From Microbacterium profundi (GTDB lineage: Bacteria; Actinomycetota; Actinomycetes; Actinomycetales; Microbacteriaceae): DNA of 64,000 bases. A model generated the notes under the pieces. That model was not told where the DNA came from, did not search any database, and saw only the letters and a list, made by a program, of their open reading frames with translations. The stretch lies in contig NZ_JPSY01000002.1 of the NCBI RefSeq assembly GCF_000763375.1, positions 124,001 to 188,000 of the forward strand, read 5' to 3'. Made by a program: the position numbers and the translations under genes. Positions 1 through 9,700 of this stretch are shown one piece after another; position 1 is the first letter of the stretch; each line of letters starts with the position of its first letter.

Positions 1-1605
1 GACGCCGCCGACGAGGGCGTCGTAGTCGGCGAGCTGGGTGCGGATGTCACGGACAGTGGATGCTGCGCCATCGGAGTCCGCGGCATCCGTCAGCGTGGCC
101 TGCAGCATGATGTCGCCGTCGACGACCGTGGGATCCGGCGCAGGAGTGCCTGGAGGGCCCACTGCAGTGATCCCGTCGGCGGTCACGTTCGCGGTGCCGC
201 TGGGGGAGTCCGACGCGGTGACGGCGACAGTATCCACACCGTCGTGCCCGAGCAGCACGTCGGCGACGTCCTGCAGCGAACCCTCGTTCACCACGACGTA
301 TGCGGGGCTACCGGATCCACCGGGGAAATGCTCGCCGAGCGCGACCTGGCCGTCGCGCGCCTCTGACGAGCCGATCACGAGGTCGGACTGCGGAACGCCT
401 ACGGCGTCGAGCTGTGTGACGCCGATCGCACCAGCCAGGAGTACGAGTGTCGTCGCGATCCAGATCAGCCGGGGGCGCCGCTTGATGAGCGATGCCAGCT
501 TCGCCCAGAGGCCCTTCTTCGGCATACCGTTCTCGGCCGCCACGACCTCCGGCTCGAAGGCGGGGCGGCGCGGCCAGAACACCGCACGGCCGAACAGGAG
601 CAGCATCGACGGGAGCAGCGTGAGCGCCGAGAGCATCGCGAAGAAGATGCCGATCGCCGCGACCGGCCCGAGCGTGCTGTTGGATTTCAGATCGCTCAGC
701 AGCAGGCAGAGGAGTCCTGCGATCACGGTTCCGCCTGAGGCGAGGATCGGCTCGAACGAGCCCTTCCATGCGGCCAGGACTGCGGCGCCCTTGTCGTGGC
801 TGATGCGCAGCTCCTCCCGGAACCGCGCGACGAACAGCAGTGCGTAGTCGGTGGCCGCGCCGATCACGAGGATGAACAGGATGCCCTGCGTCTGCCCGCT
901 CAGCAGCAGTATCCCGGCCTTCGCCAGCCACCACACGGCCAGCAGTGCGACGCACAGCGCGAACAGGCTCGTCGACAGCACCACGATCGGCAGCAGCAGC
1001 GAGCGGTACACGAGGATCAGGATCACGAACACGGCGAGGAGGGCGACGCCGAGCAGCAGGCCGTCGATGCCGGAGAACCCCGCCACCAGGTCGGCGCTGA
1101 ATCCTGCGGGCCCGGTGATGTAGACCTTCACGCCATCCGGTGCATCAGCCTGCAACTGTGCGCCGAGCGCCTTCGCGGCGTCGGCGAGCTCGGCATCGCT
1201 CTGGATGGGGATGAAGGCCTGAGCGGCCATGCCGTCATCCGATGCGATCGCAGGGGAGACCTCATCGCTGATGCCTTCCAGCGACGGTGCATCGGCCACG
1301 GCATCCGTTATCGTCTCGAGTTCGGCGTCGGTGAGCTCATCCTCGCCGACGAAGACCGCGATCGCGGGGATCGCATCCCCGTCGTTGAACTCGCCGAGCA
1401 GAGCCTGCACCTTCGTGGCGTCCGCGGAGGAGGGGAGGTAGCTGGTCTGATCGTTCGAGGACACCTCGTCGACCTTGCCGAACAGCGGTCCGCCGAGTCC
1501 GGCGCCGACCAGCCACGCGAGGATCAGCACTACGGGGATGAGCACGCGCGCCCATGAGCGGCGGCGGATGCGCACGCGCTCGGGTGAAGTACTGTCGTCA
1601 GTCAT
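1..1605 (-). CDS. MMPL/RND-family membrane exporter (3' end outside window)
   Basis: Proton-driven exporter of the MMPL branch of RND permeases, in the cytoplasmic membrane; in actinobacteria these move lipids, drugs or peptides. The ATG is at 1605-1603. The N-terminus is basic (RVRIRRRSWAR) and is followed by one strong membrane segment (about residues 18-38), then an extracellular domain, then a block of membrane segments. The frame stays open to base 1, so the C-terminal part is missing from the window. It is transcribed divergently from a MarR-type regulator 66 bp away, a usual arrangement in which the regulator represses the pump. The substrate cannot be read from the sequence. Confidence 0.85.
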   Translation of the reverse strand, partial: MTDDSTSPERVRIRRRSWARVLIPVVLILAWLVGAGLGGPLFGKVDEVSSNDQTSYLPSSADATKVQALLGEFNDGDAIPAIAVFVGEDELTDAELETITDAVADAPSLEGISDEVSPAIASDDGMAAQAFIPIQSDAELADAAKALGAQLQADAPDGVKVYITGPAGFSADLVAGFSGIDGLLLGVALLAVFVILILVYRSLLLPIVVLSTSLFALCVALLAVWWLAKAGILLLSGQTQGILFILVIGAATDYALLFVARFREELRISHDKGAAVLAAWKGSFEPILASGGTVIAGLLCLLLSDLKSNSTLGPVAAIGIFFAMLSALTLLPSMLLLFGRAVFWPRRPAFEPEVVAAENGMPKKGLWAKLASLIKRRPRLIWIATTLVLLAGAIGVTQLDAVGVPQSDLVIGSSEARDGQVALGEHFPGGSGSPAYVVVNEGSLQDVADVLLGHDGVDTVAVTASDSPSGTANVTADGITAVGPPGTPAPDPTVVDGDIMLQATLTDAADSDGAASTVRDIRTQLADYDALVGGV

Positions 1606-1671
1606 CTCATCCTCAATATAGTTAGCCTGGCGAGAAGAAAGCCTAGCATGAAGATAATGAGGGATATCATC

Positions 1672-2265
1672 GTGATCATGCCCTCCTCCGACGAATCCGA
1701 ATCGCGAACCTTCGCACTCGGGTCGTCGATCTACCACGTCGACGTCAGCGATCCGAACGGTGAGCTCGTCGACCGTGCGGGCATGTCAGAGGGCGATATC
1801 AGCGAGATCAGTGACCTCATGCAGGCACTCGGCGAGCTCCGCGACGCCGAGCAGAAGCTGTCTGAAGCATCGCTTCGCTACATGAAGCTCAACCAGACGG
1901 ACATGCGGGCGCTGCATTTCCTCATCGCTGTCGAGAACAGCGATGCGACGGCGACACCGGGTGCGATCGCTGCGCATCTCGGCATCTCGACGGCATCGAC
2001 GACCAAGCTGCTCGACCGCCTCGAGCGCGGCGGTCACATCACGCGGTCACCGCACCCGTCGGATCGGCGCGCATTGGCGATCGCGATCACGCCCGAGACG
2101 CGGCGGTCTGCCATCGAGACGGTCGGACGGCAACATGCTCGCCGGTTCATCGCGGCGGCCAGACTGTCGTCGGAAGAGCGCGAGGTCGTCCGAAGATTCC
2201 TCGTGGACATGACGTCGGAGATCGCCCTCGGCGATGTGCCGTGGGCGATCTCCGAAGAAGAGTGA
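1672..2265 (+). CDS. MarR-family transcriptional regulator
   Basis: Winged-helix DNA-binding regulator, about 197 aa. The segment from about residue 75 to the C-terminus has the MarR fold: a helix-turn-helix region (GAIAAHLGISTASTTKLLDR) and a wing with the conserved DRR (HPSDRRALAIAIT). The first 50 residues are an uncommon N-terminal extension. I prefer GTG 1672, because GAGGGA (1659-1664) lies 7 nt before it; the frame also has ATG at 1648 and 1678, and the 1678 start is too far from a ribosome-binding site. Divergent from the MMPL exporter, so it probably controls that gene and itself. The inducer is unknown. Confidence 0.85.
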   Translation: MIMPSSDESESRTFALGSSIYHVDVSDPNGELVDRAGMSEGDISEISDLMQALGELRDAEQKLSEASLRYMKLNQTDMRALHFLIAVENSDATATPGAIAAHLGISTASTTKLLDRLERGGHITRSPHPSDRRALAIAITPETRRSAIETVGRQHARRFIAAARLSSEEREVVRRFLVDMTSEIALGDVPWAISEEE

Positions 2266-2275
2266 TCAGAGCAGG

Positions 2276-2620
2276 TCAGTGCGCGGCGCGGTACGCGTCC
2301 ACGATGGTGCCGGGGATGCGACCGCGTTCGGAGACGGTGTAGCCGTTCTCATTCGCCCATTCGCGGATCGCCGCCGTCTCGGGAGAGCCCGCCGCGCGTT
2401 TGCGCGATGCGCTTCCGCGCGAAGCAGACGCCGAGGACGCCCGACGAGCGGCCGAGACATACGGCTCCAGTGCTTCTCGGAATGCGTCGGCATTCTCTGA
2501 AGTCAGATCGATCTCGTAAGCCGTGCTGTTGAGAGAGAAATGGACGGTTTCGCCCTCTCCGATTCCCAGAACGGTTCCATCGATGTCGTCTACGAGCTGA
2601 TGCACAATACGTCGGGCCAT
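2276..2620 (-). CDS. lsr2: Lsr2 nucleoid-associated protein
   Basis: Actinobacterial H-NS analogue, 114 aa, that coats AT-rich and often horizontally acquired DNA and silences it. The N-terminal dimerisation domain (about 1-60) starts [15 protein letters not shown]. The middle linker (about 68-82) is basic and Ser/Ala/Arg-rich. The C-terminal domain carries the AT-hook-like RGR in [18 protein letters not shown]. Length and motifs are canonical. It stands alone between the MarR gene and the SMR transporter. It is relevant to this window because the 35-kb island further on is the kind of lower-GC DNA Lsr2 binds. Confidence 0.93.
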   Translation of the reverse strand: MARRIVHQLVDDIDGTVLGIGEGETVHFSLNSTAYEIDLTSENADAFREALEPYVSAARRASSASASRGSASRKRAAGSPETAAIREWANENGYTVSERGRIPGTIVDAYRAAH

Positions 2621-2667
2621 TTCGTCAGCATACGCGCCGGAGAATGCACCGACAAACGATTCAGATG

Positions 2668-2994
2668 CTATTCATGACCGGGGTCGATGAGTTTCAGACC
2701 GACGATGCATCCGACAAGTCCGAGCAGAAGAAGGATTCGCACCCACGAGATATCCGTATCTCCGGTGATCATGGCGTAGATCACCGTCAATGAGGCGCCG
2801 ATTCCCACCCACACCGCATATGCGGTGCCGGTGGAGATGTCCTTCATCGCCCATGCGAGGCCGAACATCGACAGGGCGAGGCCGACGAAGAACACGACGC
2901 TCGGCCAGAGCTTGGAAAGGCCGTCGGACTTTCCCAATGCAGTCGCCCAGACTGCTTCGAGAACTCCGGAGACGATGAGAATGATCCACGACAC
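2668..2994 (-). CDS. gdx: SMR-family transporter, guanidinium exporter type (Gdx/SugE)
   Basis: Small multidrug-resistance protein, 108 aa, with four predicted membrane helices. It starts [16 protein letters not shown], which contains the membrane-embedded glutamate (Glu13) used for proton coupling, and has the conserved [12 protein letters not shown] stretch in helix 3. The sequence is closer to the Gdx (formerly SugE) guanidinium/proton antiporters than to EmrE. Start is GTG 2994 with AAGGAG (minus strand of 3001-3006) 6 nt upstream. The guanidine-III riboswitch candidate immediately upstream independently supports guanidinium as the substrate. Apparently monocistronic. Confidence 0.88.
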   Translation of the reverse strand: MSWIILIVSGVLEAVWATALGKSDGLSKLWPSVVFFVGLALSMFGLAWAMKDISTGTAYAVWVGIGASLTVIYAMITGDTDISWVRILLLLGLVGCIVGLKLIDPGHE

Positions 2995-3008
2995 GGTCTG
3001 CTCCTTCG

Positions 3009-3052
3009 GAGCCAGTCTTTTCGCTCTCCGGGTACTGGTTCACCTCGTCCGG
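3009..3052 (-). promoter_or_regulatory. Guanidine-III (ykkC-III) riboswitch candidate
   Basis: On the minus strand the leader reads CCGGACGAGGTG, then ACCAGT, then ACCCGG, a short A-rich loop, then ACTGG. That is the order and near-exact sequence of the guanidine-III aptamer: the first CCGG can pair with the later CCGG as the pseudoknot, and CCAGT pairs with ACTGG as the stem. It ends 14 nt before the GTG of the SMR gene. The ribosome-binding site GGAG can itself pair with CTCC next to the aptamer (CTCC-GAA-GGAG), which suggests control of translation. Recognised from memory of the family consensus; not tested by a covariance model. Confidence 0.8.
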
Positions 3053-3101
3053 TGCCGCAGATGGCGACATGATCAAGAATACCGGGCGAGCCTGTGCGAT
3101 G

Positions 3102-3959
3102 TCAGGGCAGCAATCCCGCCCGCCGGGCCCGCGCGACAGCGGCGTGGCGGGTCGACGCATCCAGCTTCGACATCGCCGTGCCCAGATACGCCTTGACCGT
3201 CCCCTCGCGCAGTCCGAGCTGGGACGCGATCTCCGAGTTCGTCGCTCCGAGCGCGACGCATGCCAGCACGTCTGTCTCCCGGGGGGAGAGGCGGATGGAT
3301 GAGATCGGACCGGTCGTGACGTCATGCTCGCCGCCCACGACGTCGAGCAGCCGGCTCTCCAGCCGGGCGAGCCGCTCTCTCAACGTCGCATCCGTGACAT
3401 CGGCTGACACGCTGCGCAGCTCTGCGAAGCTCTCCCGCAGTTCTTCGAGCCTGGCCGGGGAGAAGCCCTGTGCGCGCGGCGCGAACGAGCGCATGCGGCG
3501 CTCGACCTCGTCGCGGATGCGGAGTTCGGATGCGACGGAATCGGCGACGGTCATCGCCGGTGCCGTGCTGACTCCGCCCACTGGGGTCTCGTGCCACGCC
3601 CCGGCGTAGAGCACGCCGCGAGAGCGGCCGCCCACGACGATCGGGATGGCGAGCAGGGTTCGCAGCCCCTCGCCGAGGACGAAGCCGTCGTAGTCGTGGG
3701 TGATCTGCCTGGAGGCTCCGTAGTCGCTGGTCATCCGGGGACGCAACTCGGTCATGGCACGCCCGCCGAGACCGCGCTCGGGGCGGACTCGGAGTCCCTC
3801 GAGACTGTGGGTGCGGTTGCCGACGATGCTGGTCACCGAGACGACGCCGTCTTCGAAGAGCCCGCCGAAGGCGACGGGGAATCGGGTGCGGCGGGACAGC
3901 TCGCGCACTGCACGAGCGACGAGATCTGTGTCTGCATCCAGTGTGATCGTGGTGCTCAC
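3102..3959 (-). CDS. GAF-LuxR transcriptional regulator
   Basis: About 285 aa. Residues about 10-150 look like a GAF-type sensor domain (AFGGLFEDGVVSVTSIVG ... LLAIPIVVGGRSRGVLYAG). After a coiled linker there is a C-terminal LuxR/FixJ-type helix-turn-helix (LSPRETDVLACVALGATNSE, then a GTVKAYLGTAMSKL segment). The start chosen is GTG 3959; upstream in-frame ATGs would run through the inverted repeat at 3961-3974. Divergent from the DUF485/symporter pair, so it probably regulates uptake of an acetate-like carboxylate. The ligand is not readable from sequence. Confidence 0.82.
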   Translation of the reverse strand: MSTTITLDADTDLVARAVRELSRRTRFPVAFGGLFEDGVVSVTSIVGNRTHSLEGLRVRPERGLGGRAMTELRPRMTSDYGASRQITHDYDGFVLGEGLRTLLAIPIVVGGRSRGVLYAGAWHETPVGGVSTAPAMTVADSVASELRIRDEVERRMRSFAPRAQGFSPARLEELRESFAELRSVSADVTDATLRERLARLESRLLDVVGGEHDVTTGPISSIRLSPRETDVLACVALGATNSEIASQLGLREGTVKAYLGTAMSKLDASTRHAAVARARRAGLLP

Positions 3960-3960
3960 C

Positions 3961-3974
3961 AAAGTACCTACTTT
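3961..3974. promoter_or_regulatory. Perfect inverted repeat in a divergent promoter region
   Basis: AAAGTA-CC-TACTTT, a 6-bp perfect palindrome with a 2-bp centre, lies 1 bp upstream of the GAF-LuxR start codon and about 95 bp before the DUF485 gene. Position and symmetry fit an operator for one or both genes. Confidence 0.4.
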
Positions 3975-4070
3975 CGGGGGTGGACGACGCCGTGCCCCGT
4001 TTCGTAGCGTCGACCCTACCACTCGCACGGTGCCACCATGCGAGTTCCCGACATGTGGCAAGGAGGCCCC

Positions 4071-4418
4071 ATGACCGACCGAATCGACTCAGAATCGGCA
4101 GGTGGAATCGACTACATCGCTGTCGAGGAATCACCTCGATTCCGGCAATTGAAGAAGACGCAGCGCTCGTTCATCTTCCCGATGGCCGCGTTCTTCCTGA
4201 TCTGGTATTTCGTATATGTGCTGCTCGCCGCATTCGCGACGGATTTCATGGGCCAGCGGGTATGGGGAGATATCACCGTCGGACTGCTTTTCGGATTGGG
4301 GCAGTTCGTGACGACATTCGCGATCACCATGGGATACGTCTCGTTCGCGAATCGGAAATTGGATCCGAAGGCGCAGGAGATACGTGAGGAACTCGAGAAG
4401 GCGCAGGCTCAGGCATGA
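4071..4418 (+). CDS. DUF485 family membrane protein
   Basis: 115 aa with two membrane segments (about residues 36-58 and 73-95) and a charged C-terminal tail (REELEKAQAQA). ATG 4071 has AAGGAGG at 4060-4066. The motif FIFPMAAFFLIWYFVYVLLAAF is the usual DUF485 first helix (shown here only as a family marker at about 33-54). DUF485 proteins (YjcH in E. coli) are co-transcribed with acetate/solute symporters and are thought to be accessory subunits. The stop overlaps the next start (ATGA), so the pair is translationally coupled. Confidence 0.88.
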   Translation: MTDRIDSESAGGIDYIAVEESPRFRQLKKTQRSFIFPMAAFFLIWYFVYVLLAAFATDFMGQRVWGDITVGLLFGLGQFVTTFAITMGYVSFANRKLDPKAQEIREELEKAQAQA

Positions 4419-6049
4419 ATGTCATCCCGATGTCCACCACGACCACAGCCGACAACAATCCGATCCTCAACATCGCGATCTTCGCAGCCTTCGTCGCGGT
4501 GACGCTGTTCATCGTCATCCGCGCAAGCCGGAACAACAAGACGGCGGCGGACTACTACGCGGCCGGACGTTCTTTCACCGGGCCCCAGAATGGCATCGCG
4601 ATCGCGGGTGACTATCTGTCCGCGGCATCCTTCCTCGGAATCTGCGGTGCGATCGCGGTGAACGGATATGACGGATTCCTGTATTCGATCGGTTTCCTCG
4701 TGGCCTGGCTGGTCGCCCTGCTGCTGGTCGCCGAGCTGATGCGCAACACGGGCAAGTTCACGATGGCCGATGTGCTCTCCTTCCGCCTGAAGCAGCGTCC
4801 GGTGCGGATGGCTGCGGCCATCACGACACTCGCGGTGTGCTTCTTCTACCTGCTCGCACAGATGGCAGGAGCAGGCGGACTCGTCTCGCTGCTGCTCGGC
4901 ATCGACGGACGGATCGGGCAGTCGATCGTGATCGGCGTCGTGGGCGTTCTGATGATCGTCTACGTGCTCATCGGCGGCATGAAGGGCACCACCTGGGTGC
5001 AGATCGTCAAGGCCGTCCTGCTCATCGCCGGCGCCGTCGTGATGACGATCTGGGTACTGGCGCTCAACGGCTTCAGCCTCAACACCCTGCTGGAGGCCGC
5101 GGTCGCGAAGTCGCCTGCAGGGGAGGCGGTACTCGCACCAGGGCTCCAGTACGGCGCGAACCCCTGGGACTTCCTCTCCCTCGGCATGGCTCTGGTGCTC
5201 GGCACGGCGGGGCTGCCGCACGTGCTGATGCGGTTCTACACGGTGCCGACCGCGAAGGAGGCGCGTCGGTCGGTGGTCTGGGCGATCTGGCTCATCGGCG
5301 GGTTCTACCTGCTGACGCTCGTGCTCGGCTACGGCGCCGGTGCACTGGTCGGTGCCGACGCCATCCTGGCCGCGCCCGGAGGTGTGAACTCGGCTGCGCC
5401 GCTGCTGGCTCAGCACCTCGGCGGTCCGATCCTGCTGGGCTTCATCTCGGCAGTCGCGTTCGCGACGATCCTGGCGGTGGTGGCAGGGCTCACGATCACG
5501 GCGGCGGCGTCGTTCGCGCACGACATCTACGCGAACATCATCCAGAAGAACCGCAAGAACGCCGACGGCACAGCCGCCGATCCGGATCCGAACGGGGAAG
5601 TCCGAGTCGCCAGGCGCACGGTGGTCGTCATCGGCATTCTCGCGATCCTCGGCGGAATCGGAGCGCAGGGGCAGAACATCGCGTTCCTCGTCGCATTGGC
5701 GTTCGCCGTCGCGGCATCCGCGAACCTGCCGACGATCCTGTACTCGCTGTTCTGGCGCCGTTTCAACACGCGCGGTGCGGTGTGGAGCATGTACGGCGGT
5801 CTCGGCTCGGCGATCCTGCTGATCGTGTTCTCCCCGGTGTTCTCGGGATCGGAGACGGCGATGATCCCCGGGATCGACATCGTGCTGTGGCCGCTGAACA
5901 ACCCCGGCATCGTGTCGATACCGCTCGGATTCATCCTGGGCTGGCTCGGCACGATCACGAGCCGCACAGCGGAATCTCCGCAGCTCGCTGCCGAGATGGA
6001 CGTGCGCTCGCTCACCGGGTTCGGCGCCGAGAAGGCGACGGAGCACTAG
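4415..6049 (+). CDS. Sodium:solute symporter, ActP-like (acetate/carboxylate permease)
   Basis: 544 aa, about 13 membrane helices, of the solute:sodium symporter family in the ActP (cation/acetate) branch. Family landmarks are the early AADYYAAGRSFTGPQNGIAI and GDYLSAASFLG segments (about residues 47-75), GGMKGTTWVQ (about 187-196) and GTAGLPHVLMRFYTV (about 263-277). It overlaps the DUF485 gene by 4 bp (ATGA); a second ATG at 4430 is an alternative start. Role: uptake of acetate or another short carboxylate. The divergent GAF-LuxR gene is the likely regulator. A strong hairpin follows the stop. Confidence 0.9.
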   Translation: MNVIPMSTTTTADNNPILNIAIFAAFVAVTLFIVIRASRNNKTAADYYAAGRSFTGPQNGIAIAGDYLSAASFLGICGAIAVNGYDGFLYSIGFLVAWLVALLLVAELMRNTGKFTMADVLSFRLKQRPVRMAAAITTLAVCFFYLLAQMAGAGGLVSLLLGIDGRIGQSIVIGVVGVLMIVYVLIGGMKGTTWVQIVKAVLLIAGAVVMTIWVLALNGFSLNTLLEAAVAKSPAGEAVLAPGLQYGANPWDFLSLGMALVLGTAGLPHVLMRFYTVPTAKEARRSVVWAIWLIGGFYLLTLVLGYGAGALVGADAILAAPGGVNSAAPLLAQHLGGPILLGFISAVAFATILAVVAGLTITAAASFAHDIYANIIQKNRKNADGTAADPDPNGEVRVARRTVVVIGILAILGGIGAQGQNIAFLVALAFAVAASANLPTILYSLFWRRFNTRGAVWSMYGGLGSAILLIVFSPVFSGSETAMIPGIDIVLWPLNNPGIVSIPLGFILGWLGTITSRTAESPQLAAEMDVRSLTGFGAEKATEH

Positions 6050-6065
6050 CGGAGATCAGCCGGAG

Positions 6066-6102
6066 CAGGAACCCCCGAAGGCCCACACCTCGGGGGTTCC
6101 TG
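6066..6102. terminator. Bidirectional hairpin terminator
   Basis: CAGGAACCCCCG pairs with CGGGGGTTCCTG (12-bp perfect stem, 13-nt loop). It lies between the convergent symporter and MGMT-like genes, so it can serve both. There is no long T-run, as is common in high-GC actinobacteria. Confidence 0.75.
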
Positions 6103-6106
6103 TCGT

Positions 6107-6616
6107 CTATCGCTCCAGGTCGAGCAGATAGCGCTTGTGCTCGGGGTGAGCGCCGTACTGCCCCGGACTGCCGTCGGAGCGCACGACGCGGTGCACCGGC
6201 ACGATGATCGAGAACGGCGTCAGCCGGCACGCGGTACCGACCGCGCGCGCCGCGCCCGGGCTTCCTGCGACCACGGCGACCTCGCCGTAGCTCATCGTCT
6301 GACCCCACTCGATCGATGCGATCGTCTGCAGCGCGGTGCGATGGAATCCGTCGATCAGGCGCCAGTCGAGCCGGACATGCTCGTCGAAGCGCACCGCGTC
6401 ACCTGCGAAGTAGTCGTCGAGCAGATGCGCGAGTTCATCGGCCGCCCCCGGGTCGGGCACCGGCACCTCGTGGAGTCGGGCGGAGATGCCTTCCAGAAGC
6501 CAGGGAACGGTGGGATCGGACGACTCGGAAAGGTCGAAGCGTACGATCCCCTCGTCGGAGAAGACCACGAGTGCGTCGCCGAACGGAGTGGGGGCGAAGT
6601 CGTAGCGGAAGGTCAT
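6107..6616 (-). CDS. MGMT/Ogt-family protein lacking the catalytic cysteine
   Basis: 169 aa, full-length two-domain homologue of O6-alkylguanine-DNA alkyltransferase: an N-terminal Ada-like half (1-85) and a C-terminal DNA-binding half with TMSYGEVA and AARAVGTAC. The alkyl-acceptor motif PCHRV is changed to PVHRV: Val141 replaces the cysteine (GTG codon read directly), and the preceding conserved NP is TP (Thr133). Suicide alkyl transfer is therefore not expected. It could be an alkyltransferase-like (ATL) lesion-binding protein, but known ATLs are usually shorter and carry Trp or Ala at this position. Convergent with the symporter; no operon partner. Confidence 0.88.
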   Translation of the reverse strand: MTFRYDFAPTPFGDALVVFSDEGIVRFDLSESSDPTVPWLLEGISARLHEVPVPDPGAADELAHLLDDYFAGDAVRFDEHVRLDWRLIDGFHRTALQTIASIEWGQTMSYGEVAVVAGSPGAARAVGTACRLTPFSIIVPVHRVVRSDGSPGQYGAHPEHKRYLLDLER

Positions 6617-6776
6617 GACCCCATCCTGACGTGCGCGGCCGACGTCCGTGCGTTCGATGCCGCTGGTGGGGGAGAAGAGCCGATTCAGCCCCCGATGTGC
6701 AGGAAAAGTGGATCAATCCGGTGAAGCCCGCCCGGGATACCGGGAGTGCGCAGGCTCGGAGCCTAGTCTGTCCTGT

Positions 6777-9700
6777 GTGTGGCGACGTGAAGAGAAGGCC
6801 GCGGATGCCGCGGCAGCGGAAGCCGCGATGACTCTCGGCGACCAACAGGGCGACCAGACGGCCATCGTGGCCTGGCACATCGCCGACGCCGAACGCACCA
6901 GACTCCGCGCCGAAGCCGCCGATCTCGGTGGGCCATCGCCGTTGGTCACCTACCGCGACACGGTCGAGGGCGGCATCGACATCTCCCGCGCCCACCCCGG
7001 GAGCCTGCCGCAGTTCATCACCGGCAAATCGACTCTGCTCTCGAACCTGTTCCGTGACGAGGTCGGGCTGCGCACCGCACGCCTCGCCGCCGAGCGCATC
7101 ACGGCCAAGCACACCGAACTGCGCACCGTGCGCGGCATCGAGGCCGTGCATCTCGCCGTCGGACTCGCCGGGTGGCGCATCGGCGGGGCGGACTTCGCCG
7201 CCCCTGTCCTGCTGCGCCCGCTCGCCATCCGCCGGCACCACACCGACTTCGAGCTGAAGCTGCAGGGCGCCTTCATCGTGAACCCCGAGCTCGTGCGCGT
7301 CACCCGCGAGCACTTCGGCATCACGATCGATGCCGATGCGCTTGCGGCACTCGCATACGACGGCGGGATCTTCAAGCCGCAGCCCGTGATCGACAGGCTG
7401 CGCGCGGCGACCCAGTCCATCGACACCTTCACCGTCCTGCCGCGCCTGGTCGTCTCGACGTTCGCAGACGTCGGCGCCGCGATGACCAGTGACGGCAGAT
7501 CGCTGGATCACCCACTCCTCAACGCGCTCGCCGGCCACGTCGCCGACCGTGAGCAGGTCACGGCGGCCCGCCCCGAACCGCACATCACTAGTGCGGACGA
7601 TCGCGCCCCCGCCTCGGACACCCTGCTGCTGGATGCCGATGCCGAACAGGAATCCGTGCTGACCCGCATCGCCGCCGGGCACTCGCTCGTGGTCGCCACG
7701 CTTCCTGGCACCGGCGGCACGCAGACCGTCATCAACGCGCTGGGCGAGCTGGTGCGCGCCGGCAAGCGCGTCCTCGTCGTCTCCGCTCGTCGCTCGACCC
7801 TCGACGGAGTGCGCCACAGGCTGGCGGGCATCGCCCTGGACAGTCTCGCGGTGTCGCCTGCCAGCGTCCGACGCGATCTGGTCCGCGCGATCGGGCGCAA
7901 CGAGAAGGCGACCGCCCCCAAGGTCAGCGATGTGGACGATGCTCTGGTGCGCCTGCGCACGGTGCTGCGTGACTACCGCAAGGCGCTCACGGCTCCCGTG
8001 GCAGGACTCGACGTGTCTGTTCTGGACGCCACCCGCCACCTCGCCAGGCTCGCGTCGCTTCCGACGCCCCCCTCGACGACGGCGCGGCTGAGTACCGAGA
8101 CGCTGCGTCGCCTCGCCGGTGACCGCACCGCGGCAGCTGGGGCACTGGTGCAGGCGGCACGACTCGGGGAGTTCCGCTTCGGTCCGAACGACTCGCCCTG
8201 GTACGGGGTGAGCTTCTCCAGCACCGAGGCTGCTCGCTCCGCGCATGAGCTGGCCGGCAGACTGCACGCTTCGAGCGTCCCCGCCCTGCTCGAGCGCGGC
8301 TACGAGCTCATCTCCCAGACGCATATGCGCCCGTTCGCGACGATCGACGAACTGGGGGAGTACTTGCGGCTGATCGAGGGCATCCGCGATTCGCTCGACC
8401 GCTTCAGCCCGACCGTGTTCGAGCGGCCACTGGGCGAACTCATCCAGGCTCACGGCTCGCGGCGCGACTCGCCCGGCATGTCCGGCGCGAACCGGCGTCG
8501 TCTGCGCCGCCTCGCCAAGGAGTATGTGCGCCCAGGTGTGCACATCACCGAGATGCACGAGGCTCTGCTGCGCATCCAGCAGCAGCGCACGCAGTGGCAG
8601 CGCTTCGTCGACGCGGGTGTCGCCCCGGAGATCCCGCTCGGCCTCTCCGACGTGTACGGCTCCTGGCAGCGGGTCAGCGCTGAGCTGGCGGAGCTCGACG
8701 TCGCCCTCGGCAGACGTGAGCCGTTGGCGACGCTTCCCGTCGAGCGGCTGGTGCGCACCCTCGCCGGGCTCGCCGCCCGCTCGGATGTGTTCGACAACCT
8801 GGTCGAGCGTGCGACCATCCGGGACACTCTCGCGACGCTGGGGCTCGAGCCGCTGCTTGCGGAGCTCTCCGTGCGTCACGTCGCCGAGGATCAGGTCGCG
8901 GAGGAGCTGGAGTTCGCCTGGTGGCAGTCCCTGCTCGAGCGCGCGCTGCAGGACGACCGTGCCCTGCTGGGCGCCAACACCGCGGTGGTCGACCGGCTTG
9001 AGCGCGACTTCCGCCTCGTGGACGAGGCGCACGCGTCGATGGCGGGCCCACTACTCGCATGGCAGCTGGCCAATCAGTGGCGCATCGCGATCGTCGACGA
9101 GCCCACCGAGTCCCAGCATCTGCGGCGTGCGCTCACGCAGGGAGTGCCGTCGACCGCAGAGATCATCAGTGCCGCGCCGACGCTCATGAACGTGCTCGCC
9201 CCCGCGTGGATATCTTCGCCGTATCAGGTGCCGGAGATCCCCGACTCGGTGGAGTTCGACGCTGTGATGCTGGTGGATGCTGCGGCCATCAACCTCGCCG
9301 AGGCCGCGCCCGCGATCCGCAGGGCGCGCCAGGTGGTCGCGTTCGGCGACCCGGTCACCCAGCGCCCGACGCCGTTCGAGGTCGCTGTCGACGCCGATCG
9401 CGAATGGGAGGCGGAGGTTCCGTTCGACGACGTCTCGGTGTTCGAGCGCCTCGCCGAGCTTCTGCCGGTGATGACGCTCACCCGCAGCTACCGCGCCGGT
9501 GGCGAAGACCTGGCGGAACTCATCAACGACGCGTTCTACGGCGGCGAGATCATCTCCCTGCCGTGGGCAGGTTCGTACCTCGGGCGCGGCAGCCTCACCG
9601 TCGACTACGTCGAGGGCGGCGTCGGCGCACCGGATCCGATCTCGGGCGCTGTCGAGAGCCCTGACGCCGAGGTGGCCCGCGTGGTCACGCTCGTGGTCGA

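Noticed and set aside
4409..6046. Long open frame antisense to the ActP-like symporter
   Set aside because: Low-complexity Arg/Asp/His composition and full overlap with a canonical transporter.
6435..9032. Long open frame on the minus strand opposite the helicase-like gene
   Set aside because: It is Gly/Arg/His-rich without domains, lies antisense to a well-supported gene, and its end overlaps the MGMT gene. Typical high-GC mirror frame.
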